Below are positions 17,070 to 27,213 of a stretch of 59,955 bases of DNA, in pieces (position 1 is the first letter of the stretch; the number at the start of each line of letters is the position of its first letter). Made by a program: the position numbers and the translations under genes. The notes beneath the pieces were generated by a model. The model was not told the DNA's origin. It made no database searches and worked only from the letters and a program-made list of their open reading frames with translations. This DNA comes from Phycisphaerae bacterium (lineage in GTDB: Bacteria; Planctomycetota; Phycisphaerae; Phycisphaerales; Phycisphaeraceae): the NCBI GenBank assembly GCA_030432595.1, contig JAUIGU010000024.1:1-59955 (forward strand), read 5' to 3'.

Positions 17070-20000
17070 ATGGCAAAGTGCATGGCGGTCGTGGCGTCGT
17101 GGACGCCGAGGCGGTGCGTGGCGGCGGGCGTCTGGGCCGCGGTGGCGATCACGGCGGGCTCGGCGTCGGCGCAGACGGCGTACTTCTCGCTCGAGGGCGA
17201 CTTCAACACCGCGGGCGACCAGCTCGATTTTTCGGTCGATGTGAATTGGGGCAACGTGTCGTCGGCAGACGACCTGGGATTCCAGACGCTCGCCGACAAC
17301 GGCGGCACGAACCGAGCGGGCGACACCGTCGCGTCCGGCGGGATCGACTCGATCCTCGAGCTGCTCAACTCGTTCACCCCCGGCGACTCGTACGGCATCA
17401 ACGACGACTACGACTCGATCAACGTCGGGCTCGACTCGTTCCTGACCTGGCCCGGCAACACGCCCAACCCTGCGGGCGCGAACGTCCCGCTCGACGAGAA
17501 CGACCTGCCCCCCGGCGGCGGCGACTTCGTCCGCATGACCACGTTCAACAACAACGGCACCGGCACGTGGGCGCTGGACCTGTTCGGCCCGGCGACCGAT
17601 TTCGCGCTGGGCGACATGTTCAACTCGACGCTCAGCAGCGGCACCGCGACCTTCGACTCGCTCAAGTTCGGCACCGACGGCGGGGCAGGCACCGCGACGG
17701 TCACGCTCCGCCTGAACCACACGTTCCTCGGCGACGTCGTCGTCGGTGAGACCGGGCGCGGCCGGCTGGTCATCGTGCCCTTCAACCCGTCGGACAACAG
17801 CAACGTCATTACCGTCAACGGGCTGCTCCGCGCCAATACCGTCGACCGCATCGAACTCACCGGCGGCACGCTCCAGGCCAACGGCGGCGTGTCCATCGTC
17901 GGCGGCATCTTCGAGAAAACCGGCGGCACCCTCAACCTCGGCAACGGCGAAACCTTCAGCGTCAGCAGCAACGGCGTCGCCAACGTCACCGGCGACCTGG
18001 TTATCGACAACGACGAGACCTACCTCGCCGAGTCCGGCGGCGACCTGACCGTCACCGGCGAGCTGCGCGTCGGCGACAACGGCCAGGCCGGCACGCTCAC
18101 CGTCGACAGCCTCGTCCTCGAGTCGATCCTGACCGCCACCGGCGGCGTCACCCGCGTCGGGGCGTTCGGCTCGACCGGCACGCTCAACGTCCGCGGGCAG
18201 GACGCCCGGGCCGACCTCGCCCTGCTCGCGGTCGCGCGCGACAACGCGACCGGCGCCACAGACGGCACGGTCAACATTGAGGACGGCGCCGACGTCACCG
18301 TGACGGCGCTATCCATCGGCAACTTTGCCGGCAACGTCGGCACGGGCGCCGTCACCGTCACCGACAACCCCAACGACGACCCTTCCACCCTGACCGTCAC
18401 CGGCGCCGCCGCCACCGTCATCGGCAACACCGCCGGCGACGGCGCCCACACCCTCAACGTCCACAGCAACGCCGCCTTCGTCTCGGGCAGCGGCGACACC
18501 CACGTCAACGCCTCCGGCACCGTCAATGTCACCTCCAACGCCAGCATCGCCATCAACGGCGACCTCAACGTCGACGGCGGCGCCTTCAACAGCATCGCCG
18601 CCGGTTTCGACCTCGCCGCCAACCGCACGGTAACGGTTTCCAACGACGGCCAACTCAACCTCAACACCGGCGTGTACACGCTCTTCAACGGCCGAACCTT
18701 CAGCGTCAACACCGGCGGCGACGTGACGACGACCAACGGGCTCGACATCGGCAGCGCCAACACCGGCACGGTCACCATCGACGGCGACGGCTCGACCCTC
18801 GACGTCGGGCCGGGCAACACCTTCTGGGGCCTGTTCGGCGGCAATGGGTCGGTCACCCTGAGCAATCAGGCCGCCGGCGACGTCGCCAGCACCATCCAGC
18901 TCGCCATCCTCGGCGACGACTCGACCGGCACGATCACCGTCGAGTCCGACGCGGACCTGAACATCCACGGCCTCCGCATGGCCACCGGTCAGTCCAACGC
19001 CACCGGCACCACCGCGACCGTCACTGTCACCGGGGCCGGCTCCACGATCACGCAGCTCAGCCAGACCGTCCTCGAAGTCGGCGGCCCCGGCGCCGGCAGC
19101 ACCGCCACGCTGAACATCAATGACGGCGGCGTCTTTACCACCAGCATCGGCGACAGCTTCGTCCGGCCCACCGGCGCGATCAACCTCGGCGGCGGCACGC
19201 TCAACGTCAACCACCAGCTCTACATCGACGGCGGCACCTTCAACCAGACCGCCGGCGACCTCAACCTGACCGCGGGTGAGTCGTTGATCGTCCGCGAAGG
19301 CGGCCTTTTTGATTGGACCGGTGGCGGCGGCAATTCGCTCGAACTCGATGTCGCCGGCTCGGTCGTCCGCGTCCAGGACGCGGGCTCGCTCTTCCGCGCC
19401 AAAAGCGGCGGCGACGGCATGCTCGTGCTCCTCAACGGGACTTCGATCAACGTCACCAACACCGCCACGCTCGAAACCGACGAACTCTTCCTCAACCACG
19501 GCTCACTCGTCGTCGACAACGCCACCCTCACCGCCACCACCGGCGGCACGGCCAATGGCGGCGTCGGCTTCCACCAGATCGGGTTCAACACCGACGGCAG
19601 CCTCACCGTCCGCAACAGCGCCGCCGCCGACCTCCGCCTGCCCGGCGCCAACCCGGGCGTGCTCCTCGGGCAGTTCTCCGCCAACGGCGACAGCGAGATC
19701 ATTGTGCAGTCCGGCGGCACGCTCGACCTCGACACGCTCGAGTTCTCCAGCGGCGAAGCCCTCATCGAAGGCACCGGCTCGCGCATCACCCAGACGCCCG
19801 GCTCCGCCTTCACCGTCGGCACCAACGGCACCGACCCCGAAGACTTGGCGCTGTTCACCGTGCGCGACGGCGGCACCTTCAACGCCGGCGCCGGGGCCGG
19901 CACCAAACGCATCCGCCCCAGCGGCGTGGCCCGCGTCAACGCCGGCGGCCTGCTCGACCTCAACGGCACGCTCACCAACGACGGCCTGCTCCGCGGCAAC

Positions 20001-20765
20001 GGCGGGATCATCGGCGACCTCCACAACCAGAGCCTGGTCATCCCCGACACCGACAACACCGCCGGCTTCGTGGGCCTGACCATCGAAGGCGCCTACACCC
20101 AGACCACCGACGGCACGATCCAGTTCGGGCCAATCCCGGGCAACACCAACTTCTTCCTCGACCTGGTCACCGTGACGCAGGGCCTCGACCTGGCCGGACT
20201 CATCAACTTCGTCGACGACGGCGGCGTCCCGCCCACGATCACCGAAAACCAAAACGGCGGCGAAAGCAAAGGCGACGCCAACGGCGGCACCGGCGCGTTC
20301 GAGACCTTGCCGACCTACACCGAGCTGACGCTGATCGATGTCACGAACCTCGTCCCGCTCGACAGCGTGTTCGAGAACGTGTCGGGTCACATCCTCGGCG
20401 ACGGCACCGCGATCGCCGTGCTCTACACGAGTCAAGACGTCGTCGCCCAGCGCGTGCTCTACGGCGACGGCGACCTGAGCATGCAGATCGAACAGGCCGA
20501 CCTCGACGCCGTCCTTCAGAACTGGGGCAAGACCTCCACCGACGACGGCATCTCGTGGGTGACCGGCGACTACAACGGCAGCGGCCAGGTCGAGCAGGGC
20601 GACCTCGACGCCGTGCTCCAGAACTGGGGCGACCAACTCAACGCGCCGGACTTCACCGGCTACGAGGCGTTCGCGGTGCCCGAGCCGGCGGCGCTGCCGG
20701 TCTTGTTGGCGCTGGCGGGCGCGGGGGTGCGTCGTGGCCGCCCCCGGCGGTTCGCCCGGGATTGA
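17070..20765 (+). CDS. Exported repeat protein with dockerin-like module and PEP-CTERM tail (paralogue A)
   Basis: 1231 aa. The ATG at 17070 follows GCGAGAGGAAAGAGGACG; the signal peptide of about 34 residues ends SASAQ. Residues 35-210 form a non-repetitive domain (AYFSLEGDFNTAGDQLDF, later GTGTWALDLFGPATDF) shared with the next gene, faintly like the DVUA0089 exported domain. The rest is beta-helix-type repeats (GTLNVRGQ, GTVNIEDGADVTV, GSLTVRNSAAADL). The end has YGDGDLSMQIEQADLDAVLQ and GDYNGSGQVEQGDLDAVLQ, VPEPAALPVLLALAGAGV and RRGRPRR. From 20499 its DNA is almost the same as the end of the following gene, which shows recent duplication or gene conversion. Confidence 0.86.
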   Translation: MAKCMAVVASWTPRRCVAAGVWAAVAITAGSASAQTAYFSLEGDFNTAGDQLDFSVDVNWGNVSSADDLGFQTLADNGGTNRAGDTVASGGIDSILELLNSFTPGDSYGINDDYDSINVGLDSFLTWPGNTPNPAGANVPLDENDLPPGGGDFVRMTTFNNNGTGTWALDLFGPATDFALGDMFNSTLSSGTATFDSLKFGTDGGAGTATVTLRLNHTFLGDVVVGETGRGRLVIVPFNPSDNSNVITVNGLLRANTVDRIELTGGTLQANGGVSIVGGIFEKTGGTLNLGNGETFSVSSNGVANVTGDLVIDNDETYLAESGGDLTVTGELRVGDNGQAGTLTVDSLVLESILTATGGVTRVGAFGSTGTLNVRGQDARADLALLAVARDNATGATDGTVNIEDGADVTVTALSIGNFAGNVGTGAVTVTDNPNDDPSTLTVTGAAATVIGNTAGDGAHTLNVHSNAAFVSGSGDTHVNASGTVNVTSNASIAINGDLNVDGGAFNSIAAGFDLAANRTVTVSNDGQLNLNTGVYTLFNGRTFSVNTGGDVTTTNGLDIGSANTGTVTIDGDGSTLDVGPGNTFWGLFGGNGSVTLSNQAAGDVASTIQLAILGDDSTGTITVESDADLNIHGLRMATGQSNATGTTATVTVTGAGSTITQLSQTVLEVGGPGAGSTATLNINDGGVFTTSIGDSFVRPTGAINLGGGTLNVNHQLYIDGGTFNQTAGDLNLTAGESLIVREGGLFDWTGGGGNSLELDVAGSVVRVQDAGSLFRAKSGGDGMLVLLNGTSINVTNTATLETDELFLNHGSLVVDNATLTATTGGTANGGVGFHQIGFNTDGSLTVRNSAAADLRLPGANPGVLLGQFSANGDSEIIVQSGGTLDLDTLEFSSGEALIEGTGSRITQTPGSAFTVGTNGTDPEDLALFTVRDGGTFNAGAGAGTKRIRPSGVARVNAGGLLDLNGTLTNDGLLRGNGGIIGDLHNQSLVIPDTDNTAGFVGLTIEGAYTQTTDGTIQFGPIPGNTNFFLDLVTVTQGLDLAGLINFVDDGGVPPTITENQNGGESKGDANGGTGAFETLPTYTELTLIDVTNLVPLDSVFENVSGHILGDGTAIAVLYTSQDVVAQRVLYGDGDLSMQIEQADLDAVLQNWGKTSTDDGISWVTGDYNGSGQVEQGDLDAVLQNWGDQLNAPDFTGYEAFAVPEPAALPVLLALAGAGVRRGRPRRFARD

Positions 20766-21017
20766 GGCCGTTTATGCGCATGTGGCCTAAGGCCCGCAGG
20801 CGACCCGGCTTCGCCAGGTTCCGGGGCAGCGCGGCGCGGGTCTTCGACAAGGCACACTCGTGGCCACTTTTCGTTGGGTTTTTACGCCCCGAGCGGTACG
20901 CTGAACGGGCAACAGACTGCGCCGGGTCCGGCGATGCGGGTGCGCGGAAGGTTTCCGTTGCGCCCGGCCGCGGGTCCATGTCCATCCGGCCTGGCCGGGA
21001 CGAGAGGAACAACCACG

Positions 21018-24000
21018 ATGAGCGTTCGACATGACGGCGGGGCGGTTCGGGCGTCGGTTTGGTCGGCGGTCGCGTGCGCGGCGGTGGTGGGCGGCTTCGT
21101 CGCTCCGTCGGCCAAGGCGCAGAAGGCGTTCTTCTCGTTCGAGGGCGAGGTGGTCACGGCCGGCGACCAGTTCGACTTCGACATCAACCTGAGCCGCGCC
21201 GTCGACAACACACAGCCGTTGGCGTTTCAGACGTTCCTGCACGGCGGCGGGACCAACGCGGCGGGCGACACGTTCACGCCGCCGGGCGTTGCGCCGTTCG
21301 CCATCGACCCGGATCTGCGTCTGTTCGACAGCGTGCCCAACGAGATCGCGCGCAACGACGACGGCAACCAGGGTGTGACCGGTTTCGATTCGCTGCTGTC
21401 GTGGGCGGGCGTCGCGCCCAACCCCAACGGCGGCACGCCGATCCCCTCGCCCCTCGCGGCCGGGGACTACGCGGTGAACCTCCAGGAACTGGGCAACGAC
21501 AACACCGGGGTGTGGGCGCTGGACCTGGTCGGCCCGGCCGACGCGCTGTCGCTCTCGGGCGTCACCGCCGCCGGCCCCGCGACCGGCGTGATCTCGTCGC
21601 TGAAGTTCGGCACGATCGACACCGGCATGGGCGTCGCGCCGGCGGTGCTCAACAACGCGACCGACCTCACCCTCGCCGGGCCGCTCGTCGTCGGGCAGTC
21701 GGGGCAGGCCGTGTTCAACCACATCGGCGGCACGCTGACGCTGGAGGATTTCTCGCGCGTCGGCGGCTCCGGGCTGGGCGTCGGCACGATGAACATCGAC
21801 GCCGCGGTGAACATGGCCGGCTTCGCGACCCTGCAGGCCGGCGGTTTCGGGCCCAACAGCGACGGCACCATCAACCTCAACAGCGGCGGCACCTTCACCG
21901 GATCGATCGGTGCCCAGGACACCGGCACCCTCAACGTCAACGCCGGCGGCGTCCTCCACGCCACCTCGACGCTCGTCCTCAACGAGGGCGACCTCAACCT
22001 CGCCGGCGCCGGCATCCTCACTTTCGCCGCCGACACCGGCATGAACGCCATCGACGGCGCCGCCGTGGACTTCGCGCAGTCTTACAACATCGACAACGGC
22101 ACGACCTTCCTGTTCAGCGGCGCCGCAACGTTCACCGGCAACAGCTACATCGACGTCGGCAGCGGCTCGGACGGCACACTGACCATCAGTGGTCAGGACA
22201 CCGTGTTTACCACCAACACGGACCTTGCCACCCACATCGACTGGGGCATCGGCGGGGGCACCGCCAGCATCAACGTGTCCAATCTCGCGCACGCCGACTT
22301 CCGCGCCGCGCGCATCGACTTGGCCAACGACGGCGACGCCGGCTCCACCGCCACGCTGAACGTGATCTCCGCCGCGACCGTCACCACCAACAACCTCGCC
22401 CTCGCGGACGGCACCGCCGCAGGCACCGCCGGCATCACCGTCTCCGGCAACCCCACGGGCTTCGGGCCCGCCACCCTCACCCAGAACGGCGCGTCCACCC
22501 TCGTCATCGGCGGCACCGGCACCGGCTCCGCGTCCGTCACCGTCTCGACCGGCGGCGTCTTCAACACCGGCACCGGCGGCACCGACGTCCACGGCAACGG
22601 CGAGCTCCTCGTGCTGGGCGCACAGTTCAACGGCAACGGCGACGTCACCTTTCACCCCGACGCCGAGCTCGTGGTGAACGCCGGCACGGCCACCGTCGTG
22701 GGCACGCTCGCCTTCGACCAGAACACCAAAGCCACGCTGTCCAACGGCTGGACCCTCGAGGCCGACGCCGTCGACTTCCTGGGCTACGGCGGGTTCGGCA
22801 GCAGCTCCCAGAGCATCAACGGCTCCTCCGACGGCCGGCTCCGCGTCAACCGCATCCGTAACACCGACATCGGCAGCGGCACCACCGGCTTCCACGGCAC
22901 CCTCGCCCTTGGCGTCGACCTGCCCGGCACCGGCGAGTCCGCCGCCACCCACACCGTCTCGGAAGGCAAGCTCTTCGAAGTCCGCGTCAACCTCGTCGTC
23001 GGCCACACCGCCGACGCCGCCTTCAACGTCACCGCCGGCTCCTTCGGCCCCGCCACCACCAACGTCACCCTCGGCGACCTCATCGTCGGCCAGTTCCCCC
23101 CGCCCCCGCCGATCACCACCGGCGACATCGCGCCGCTGCTGTCCACCGGCGCGACCGGCACCGTCACCCTCACCGGCGACAACGCCAGCGGCAACGAAGC
23201 CACCCTCAACATCGGCGGCGACCTCGACCTGCGCAACGGCACCGTCACCCTTAACGACGACAGCACCCTCACCGCCGCCGCGGGCACTGTCGGCGCGATG
23301 GGCACACTCGAAATGGTGCCCACCGATGTCCCCGGCTTCGGCATTGCACAGTTCACCGGCGACCTCACCATCGAAAACGGCGGAACCCTCGCCGGCAAGA
23401 CAAACCTCCAGGCCGTCACCGTCCACAACCACGGCACCGTCCGCCCCGAACACTTCGTCGACAGCGTCGGCAACGGATTCCTCATGTCCCTCGACGCCGA
23501 CTTCGTCCAATACGCCGACGGCCGGATCGAGATCGGCACCGCCAGCGACGCCACCGCCATCCCCAAAGTCTTCGACTACCTCGAAGCGCTCGACGCCACC
23601 GTCACCGGCCAACTCGCCTTCACGTCCACCGACCCGCTCAACGACTACAGCGCCTTCACCGCCTACGCCTTCGAAGAATCCCTGATCCTCGCCGACTCCG
23701 TGTCCGGCGTGTTCACCACCGTAACCGGCCACGTCCTCTCCGACGACACCGCGCTGGCCGTGCTCTACGACGGCTTCGGCGTCAACGTCCAGCGCGTGCT
23801 CTTCGGCGACGCCAACCTCTCCGGCCAGATCGAACAGGCCGACCTCGACGCCGTGCTCCAGAACTGGGGCAAGACCTCGACCACCGACGGCATCTCCTGG
23901 GTCACCGGCGACTACAACGGCAACGGCCAGGTCGAGCAGGGCGACCTCGATGCCGTGCTCCAGAACTGGGGCGACCAACTCAACGCGCCGGACTTCACCG

Positions 24001-24089
24001 GCTACGAGGCGTTCGCGGTGCCCGAGCCGAGTGCCGCGGTGCTGATGATCATGGCGTTGGCGGTGTGGCGACGCCGCGCGGCCGTGTGA
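21018..24089 (+). CDS. Exported repeat protein with dockerin-like module and PEP-CTERM tail (paralogue B)
   Basis: 1023 aa. The ATG at 21018 follows GACGAGAGGAAC; signal peptide about 34 residues ending SAKAQ. The first mature domain (AFFSFEGEVVTAGDQFDF ... NTGVWALDLVGPAD) is a clear paralogue of that in the preceding gene, but the repeat region has diverged. Repeats have the form GTINLNSGGTFTG, GTLNVNAGGVLHA and ASVTVSTGGVFNTG. It ends with FGDANLSGQIEQADLDAVLQ, GDYNGNGQVEQGDLDAVLQ and VPEPSAAVLMIMALAVWRRR. The hydrophobic stretch of the tail is only about 12 residues. The spacing and matching leader sequences suggest the two paralogues are expressed alike. Confidence 0.86.
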   Translation: MSVRHDGGAVRASVWSAVACAAVVGGFVAPSAKAQKAFFSFEGEVVTAGDQFDFDINLSRAVDNTQPLAFQTFLHGGGTNAAGDTFTPPGVAPFAIDPDLRLFDSVPNEIARNDDGNQGVTGFDSLLSWAGVAPNPNGGTPIPSPLAAGDYAVNLQELGNDNTGVWALDLVGPADALSLSGVTAAGPATGVISSLKFGTIDTGMGVAPAVLNNATDLTLAGPLVVGQSGQAVFNHIGGTLTLEDFSRVGGSGLGVGTMNIDAAVNMAGFATLQAGGFGPNSDGTINLNSGGTFTGSIGAQDTGTLNVNAGGVLHATSTLVLNEGDLNLAGAGILTFAADTGMNAIDGAAVDFAQSYNIDNGTTFLFSGAATFTGNSYIDVGSGSDGTLTISGQDTVFTTNTDLATHIDWGIGGGTASINVSNLAHADFRAARIDLANDGDAGSTATLNVISAATVTTNNLALADGTAAGTAGITVSGNPTGFGPATLTQNGASTLVIGGTGTGSASVTVSTGGVFNTGTGGTDVHGNGELLVLGAQFNGNGDVTFHPDAELVVNAGTATVVGTLAFDQNTKATLSNGWTLEADAVDFLGYGGFGSSSQSINGSSDGRLRVNRIRNTDIGSGTTGFHGTLALGVDLPGTGESAATHTVSEGKLFEVRVNLVVGHTADAAFNVTAGSFGPATTNVTLGDLIVGQFPPPPPITTGDIAPLLSTGATGTVTLTGDNASGNEATLNIGGDLDLRNGTVTLNDDSTLTAAAGTVGAMGTLEMVPTDVPGFGIAQFTGDLTIENGGTLAGKTNLQAVTVHNHGTVRPEHFVDSVGNGFLMSLDADFVQYADGRIEIGTASDATAIPKVFDYLEALDATVTGQLAFTSTDPLNDYSAFTAYAFEESLILADSVSGVFTTVTGHVLSDDTALAVLYDGFGVNVQRVLFGDANLSGQIEQADLDAVLQNWGKTSTTDGISWVTGDYNGNGQVEQGDLDAVLQNWGDQLNAPDFTGYEAFAVPEPSAAVLMIMALAVWRRRAAV

Positions 24090-24216
24090 GGGTTTCGTGA
24101 CTTCGTTCGCGTCTTGCATGAAGTCGGATCCCGCGATGAAGATTGGAAAAACCTTGGCCCGCGACTGCGTCGCGGTTATCCTCGATGTCCGTATTCGGCA
24201 TTGAGGAGACCGAACG

Positions 24217-27186
24217 ATGTGCACGTTCAAAGCAGGGCGGAAACCGCTCGGGGCATACCCGGCGGTGGGTGTTGCGTTGGCGGTGGGCCTGGGCATCGCC
24301 GGCGACGTTTGCGGGCAGACGTTCTTCTGGACCGCCGGCACCGGCGACTGGAGCAACGCCGGCAACTGGTCGGACCCGGGCTTCAACGACTACCCACGCT
24401 TCGCCAGCGACGCGGCCGTGCTTAACGGGCCCAACCTCCTCGCGTACCTGACCGAAACCATCAACATCGGCCGGCTCGAGATCCGCGACCGTGCGGACGT
24501 GCAGAACGGGCTCGTCTCTCTGCACCGCCTCGACGTGCTCGGCGAGACGCTGCTCGACGGCCCGGCCCCGACGCTGCGCATCTTCGACTCGCTCGCGTCC
24601 GTCGACTTCCAGACCGACACGCTCACGCTCAACAGCACGGGCACCGGCACCGACGGCGGCCTGATCCTCAGCCAGGGCGCCGTCGCCCAGGTCGACGTCG
24701 CCGCCATCATCACCGGCGGCATCGGGCTGCGCGGCGACGGCACGCTGCTGATGAACACCACCGGCGGCAGCCTCGACAACAGCGGGACGATCTTCGTCGA
24801 CGACGGCGACACCCTCCGCCTCGCGGGCACGGCCGGCAACACCGGCGTCTTCGACTGGGACGGCACCAGCGGGTCCGGCGTCATCGACATCCGCAACGGC
24901 GCGACGCTCGACATCGACCTGCCCCAGGGCAACGACGCCTTCGGCGGCACCATCCTCATGCGCGACGGTGCGGAGATGAGCAACGTCGTGCCCTGGACGC
25001 TGGACACCACCGGCGTGATCCGCACCGCCAACAACGTGTTCGGATTCGACGACGGGAGAATCCGCGGCACGGGCAGGATCACCAGCCGGGGCTGGCTTGA
25101 CGCGACCGACGGCGCGCTGAGCTTCGACCCCGAGCTCGAGGTGACGGGCGGCCGGGTCACGATCGGCTCGCCCACGGTGATGGGCATCCTCGGCGTGTCC
25201 GACGGCATCATCCGGCCGGCCGCGACCGTCGAGTTCGTCAACGGCAACTTCGCCGTCGGGACTAACGACACGTTCACCATCGACCAGACCGGCAAGCTCT
25301 TCGACTGGGACGGCAACAACGGCGCGATCGCCACCGTGATCAACGGTGGATCCGACCTGACCATCATCGCCAGCACTATCAACCCCAACACCGGCGCGTC
25401 CACCACCAACCGCTACGCCGGGTTCATCCGCCTCGACGGCAATCTCGCCGTCACCGGCATCGGGCCGGACCTGCTGATCGCCAAGACGACCGGCGGGCTC
25501 GGCGACGCGACCGTCACGATGCTCGGCCAGACCGACCCGGCCGACTACCCGACCTACGACGGCGTGCCCATCGTCTTCGGCGGCAGCAGCACCTTCCGGA
25601 TGGTGCCGGTCGGGGCCAGCGCGACCCGGTTCGGGCAGTTCAACGCCCCGGCGAGCTTCGACGGCGGCACGGTCGAGCTCAACCCCAACACCGGCGTCCT
25701 CTTCAACGACCGCGTCGATTTCCGCTCGAACACGATCAACTTCGTCGGCGGCGCCGACGGGACGCTGCGCTTCGCCGACGAGTTCTACGCGAACACCACG
25801 TCGCTCACCATCCCGTTCGCCACCGAGTTCGCCGACGCCAGCCAGACCACCGTCGTCCCCGCCACCGCGCTCAACCTCAACGGGCCCGTCACCCTCGAGG
25901 GCGGCGACTTCTTCGGAGGGCCCGGACGCACCGTCAACCTCAACGGCCCGATCACCGTCTCCCCGCTGGGCGACACGCTGGTCAACCTCGCGAACTTCAA
26001 TTTCAACGGCCCAACCACGTTTCAGGGCGGCGACTTCATCACCCCGCCCGGCACCGTCTTCAACTTCAACAACACCGTCACCGCCGCCGCCGGCTTCACC
26101 CAGGTCACCGTCGACGTGATCAACCTCGACGGCGCCGGCGCCACGCAGATCAACGTCAACCCCGGCGCCGTCCTCGAACTCGACGCTACACGTCTCGACG
26201 AACCGGCCGACCCCTTCGACGGCGGACTCTTCGTCGGCGGCACGCTCAACGTCCGCACCGACGCCGGCCTTTGGGAAAGCCGCGGCGTCGTCACCCTCAC
26301 CAACGGTACGCTCAACGGCCCCGACCGCTTCCGCAACCTCGGCACCCTCAAAGCCAACGGCACCTCCACCCTCAACGCCCCCGTCACCCTCGCCAACGGC
26401 TCGACCAACCACATCAACGGCACACTCAACCTCACCGGCCCCGAGTCGAAGTTCATCGAAGACACCGCCGCGTTCACCGGCGCCGGCACGATCGCCAATA
26501 ACGGGAACGGGTTCCTTGTCCTCGACGACGTCAACACCGGCACCGTCTCCCTCCGCAACGCCGGCCCGCTCGAACTGGGCGACATCTCCGCCGACCCCGA
26601 CATCATCACCGTCCACGCCTTCACCCAGACCGCCGCCGGCACGCTCTTCATCGACCTGCGCGGCACCGCTTCGGCGAACTACGACCGCATCCAGAACAAC
26701 GCCGGCGCCTCCATCGACGGGGCTTTACGCGTCTTCCTCGGCGGCGGCTTTTCCCCGAGCCTGGGCGACAGCTTCGCCGTCGTCAGCGGCGGCACCCGCA
26801 CCGGCCAGTTCGCCAACGCCACGCTGCCGGCGCTCGGGCCCAACCGCGTCTGGGAGATCCGCTACCTCAGCAACCGCGTCGATCTTGCCGTTGTGGCCGG
26901 CATCGCCGGCGACTACAACGACTCCGGCCAGGTCGAGCAGGGCGACCTCGACCTCGTCCTCACCAACTGGGGCAGCGACGTGCGCGTCACGGGTGTCCCG
27001 GCGCTGTGGATCAACGACCTGCCCGTCGGGTTCATCGAACAGACCGAACTGGACAAGGTGTTGATCAACTGGGGCAGCACCACCGCGCCCGACTTCCGCG
27101 GGCTGACCAACGTGCCCGAGCCGGGGGCGGGTCTCGTCTTGGTGCTGTTAACGAACGTGGTCTGCTGTCGCCATCGCCATGTCTGA
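24217..27186 (+). CDS. Exported autotransporter-passenger-like protein with dockerin-like module and PEP-CTERM tail
   Basis: 989 aa. The ATG at 24217 has GAGGAG seven bases upstream. The signal peptide is about 33 residues, ending DVCGQ. The mature start (FFWTAGTGDWSNAGNWSDPG) is the typical first rung of beta-strand-repeat passengers. The centre contains strands such as NGPVTLEGGDFFGGPG, NGPITVSPLGDT and NGPTTFQGGDFITPPG, in tandem with a period of roughly 35 residues. A capping segment (TLFIDLRGTASANYDRIQ...GALRVFLGGGFSPSLGDSF) resembles the cap of the gene at 13567. The end has GDYNDSGQVEQGDLDLVLTN, GFIEQTELDKVLINWG, VPEPGAGLVLVLLTNVV and a short CCRHRHV tail. Confidence 0.85.
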   Translation: MCTFKAGRKPLGAYPAVGVALAVGLGIAGDVCGQTFFWTAGTGDWSNAGNWSDPGFNDYPRFASDAAVLNGPNLLAYLTETINIGRLEIRDRADVQNGLVSLHRLDVLGETLLDGPAPTLRIFDSLASVDFQTDTLTLNSTGTGTDGGLILSQGAVAQVDVAAIITGGIGLRGDGTLLMNTTGGSLDNSGTIFVDDGDTLRLAGTAGNTGVFDWDGTSGSGVIDIRNGATLDIDLPQGNDAFGGTILMRDGAEMSNVVPWTLDTTGVIRTANNVFGFDDGRIRGTGRITSRGWLDATDGALSFDPELEVTGGRVTIGSPTVMGILGVSDGIIRPAATVEFVNGNFAVGTNDTFTIDQTGKLFDWDGNNGAIATVINGGSDLTIIASTINPNTGASTTNRYAGFIRLDGNLAVTGIGPDLLIAKTTGGLGDATVTMLGQTDPADYPTYDGVPIVFGGSSTFRMVPVGASATRFGQFNAPASFDGGTVELNPNTGVLFNDRVDFRSNTINFVGGADGTLRFADEFYANTTSLTIPFATEFADASQTTVVPATALNLNGPVTLEGGDFFGGPGRTVNLNGPITVSPLGDTLVNLANFNFNGPTTFQGGDFITPPGTVFNFNNTVTAAAGFTQVTVDVINLDGAGATQINVNPGAVLELDATRLDEPADPFDGGLFVGGTLNVRTDAGLWESRGVVTLTNGTLNGPDRFRNLGTLKANGTSTLNAPVTLANGSTNHINGTLNLTGPESKFIEDTAAFTGAGTIANNGNGFLVLDDVNTGTVSLRNAGPLELGDISADPDIITVHAFTQTAAGTLFIDLRGTASANYDRIQNNAGASIDGALRVFLGGGFSPSLGDSFAVVSGGTRTGQFANATLPALGPNRVWEIRYLSNRVDLAVVAGIAGDYNDSGQVEQGDLDLVLTNWGSDVRVTGVPALWINDLPVGFIEQTELDKVLINWGSTTAPDFRGLTNVPEPGAGLVLVLLTNVVCCRHRHV

Positions 27187-27213
27187 CGTTACCTGCCCAC
27201 GGAGGAAACAACG

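Noticed and set aside
20787-24386. A 1199-codon open frame on the minus strand opposite the exported repeat protein
   Set aside because: It mirrors the plus-strand gene, reads as Gly/Val/Asp/Ala-rich text without family motifs, and follows from the high G+C and strong codon bias of the real gene. Similar antisense frames at 24049-26616, 14218-15918, 28864-31302 and 33959-36058 were left out for the same reason.
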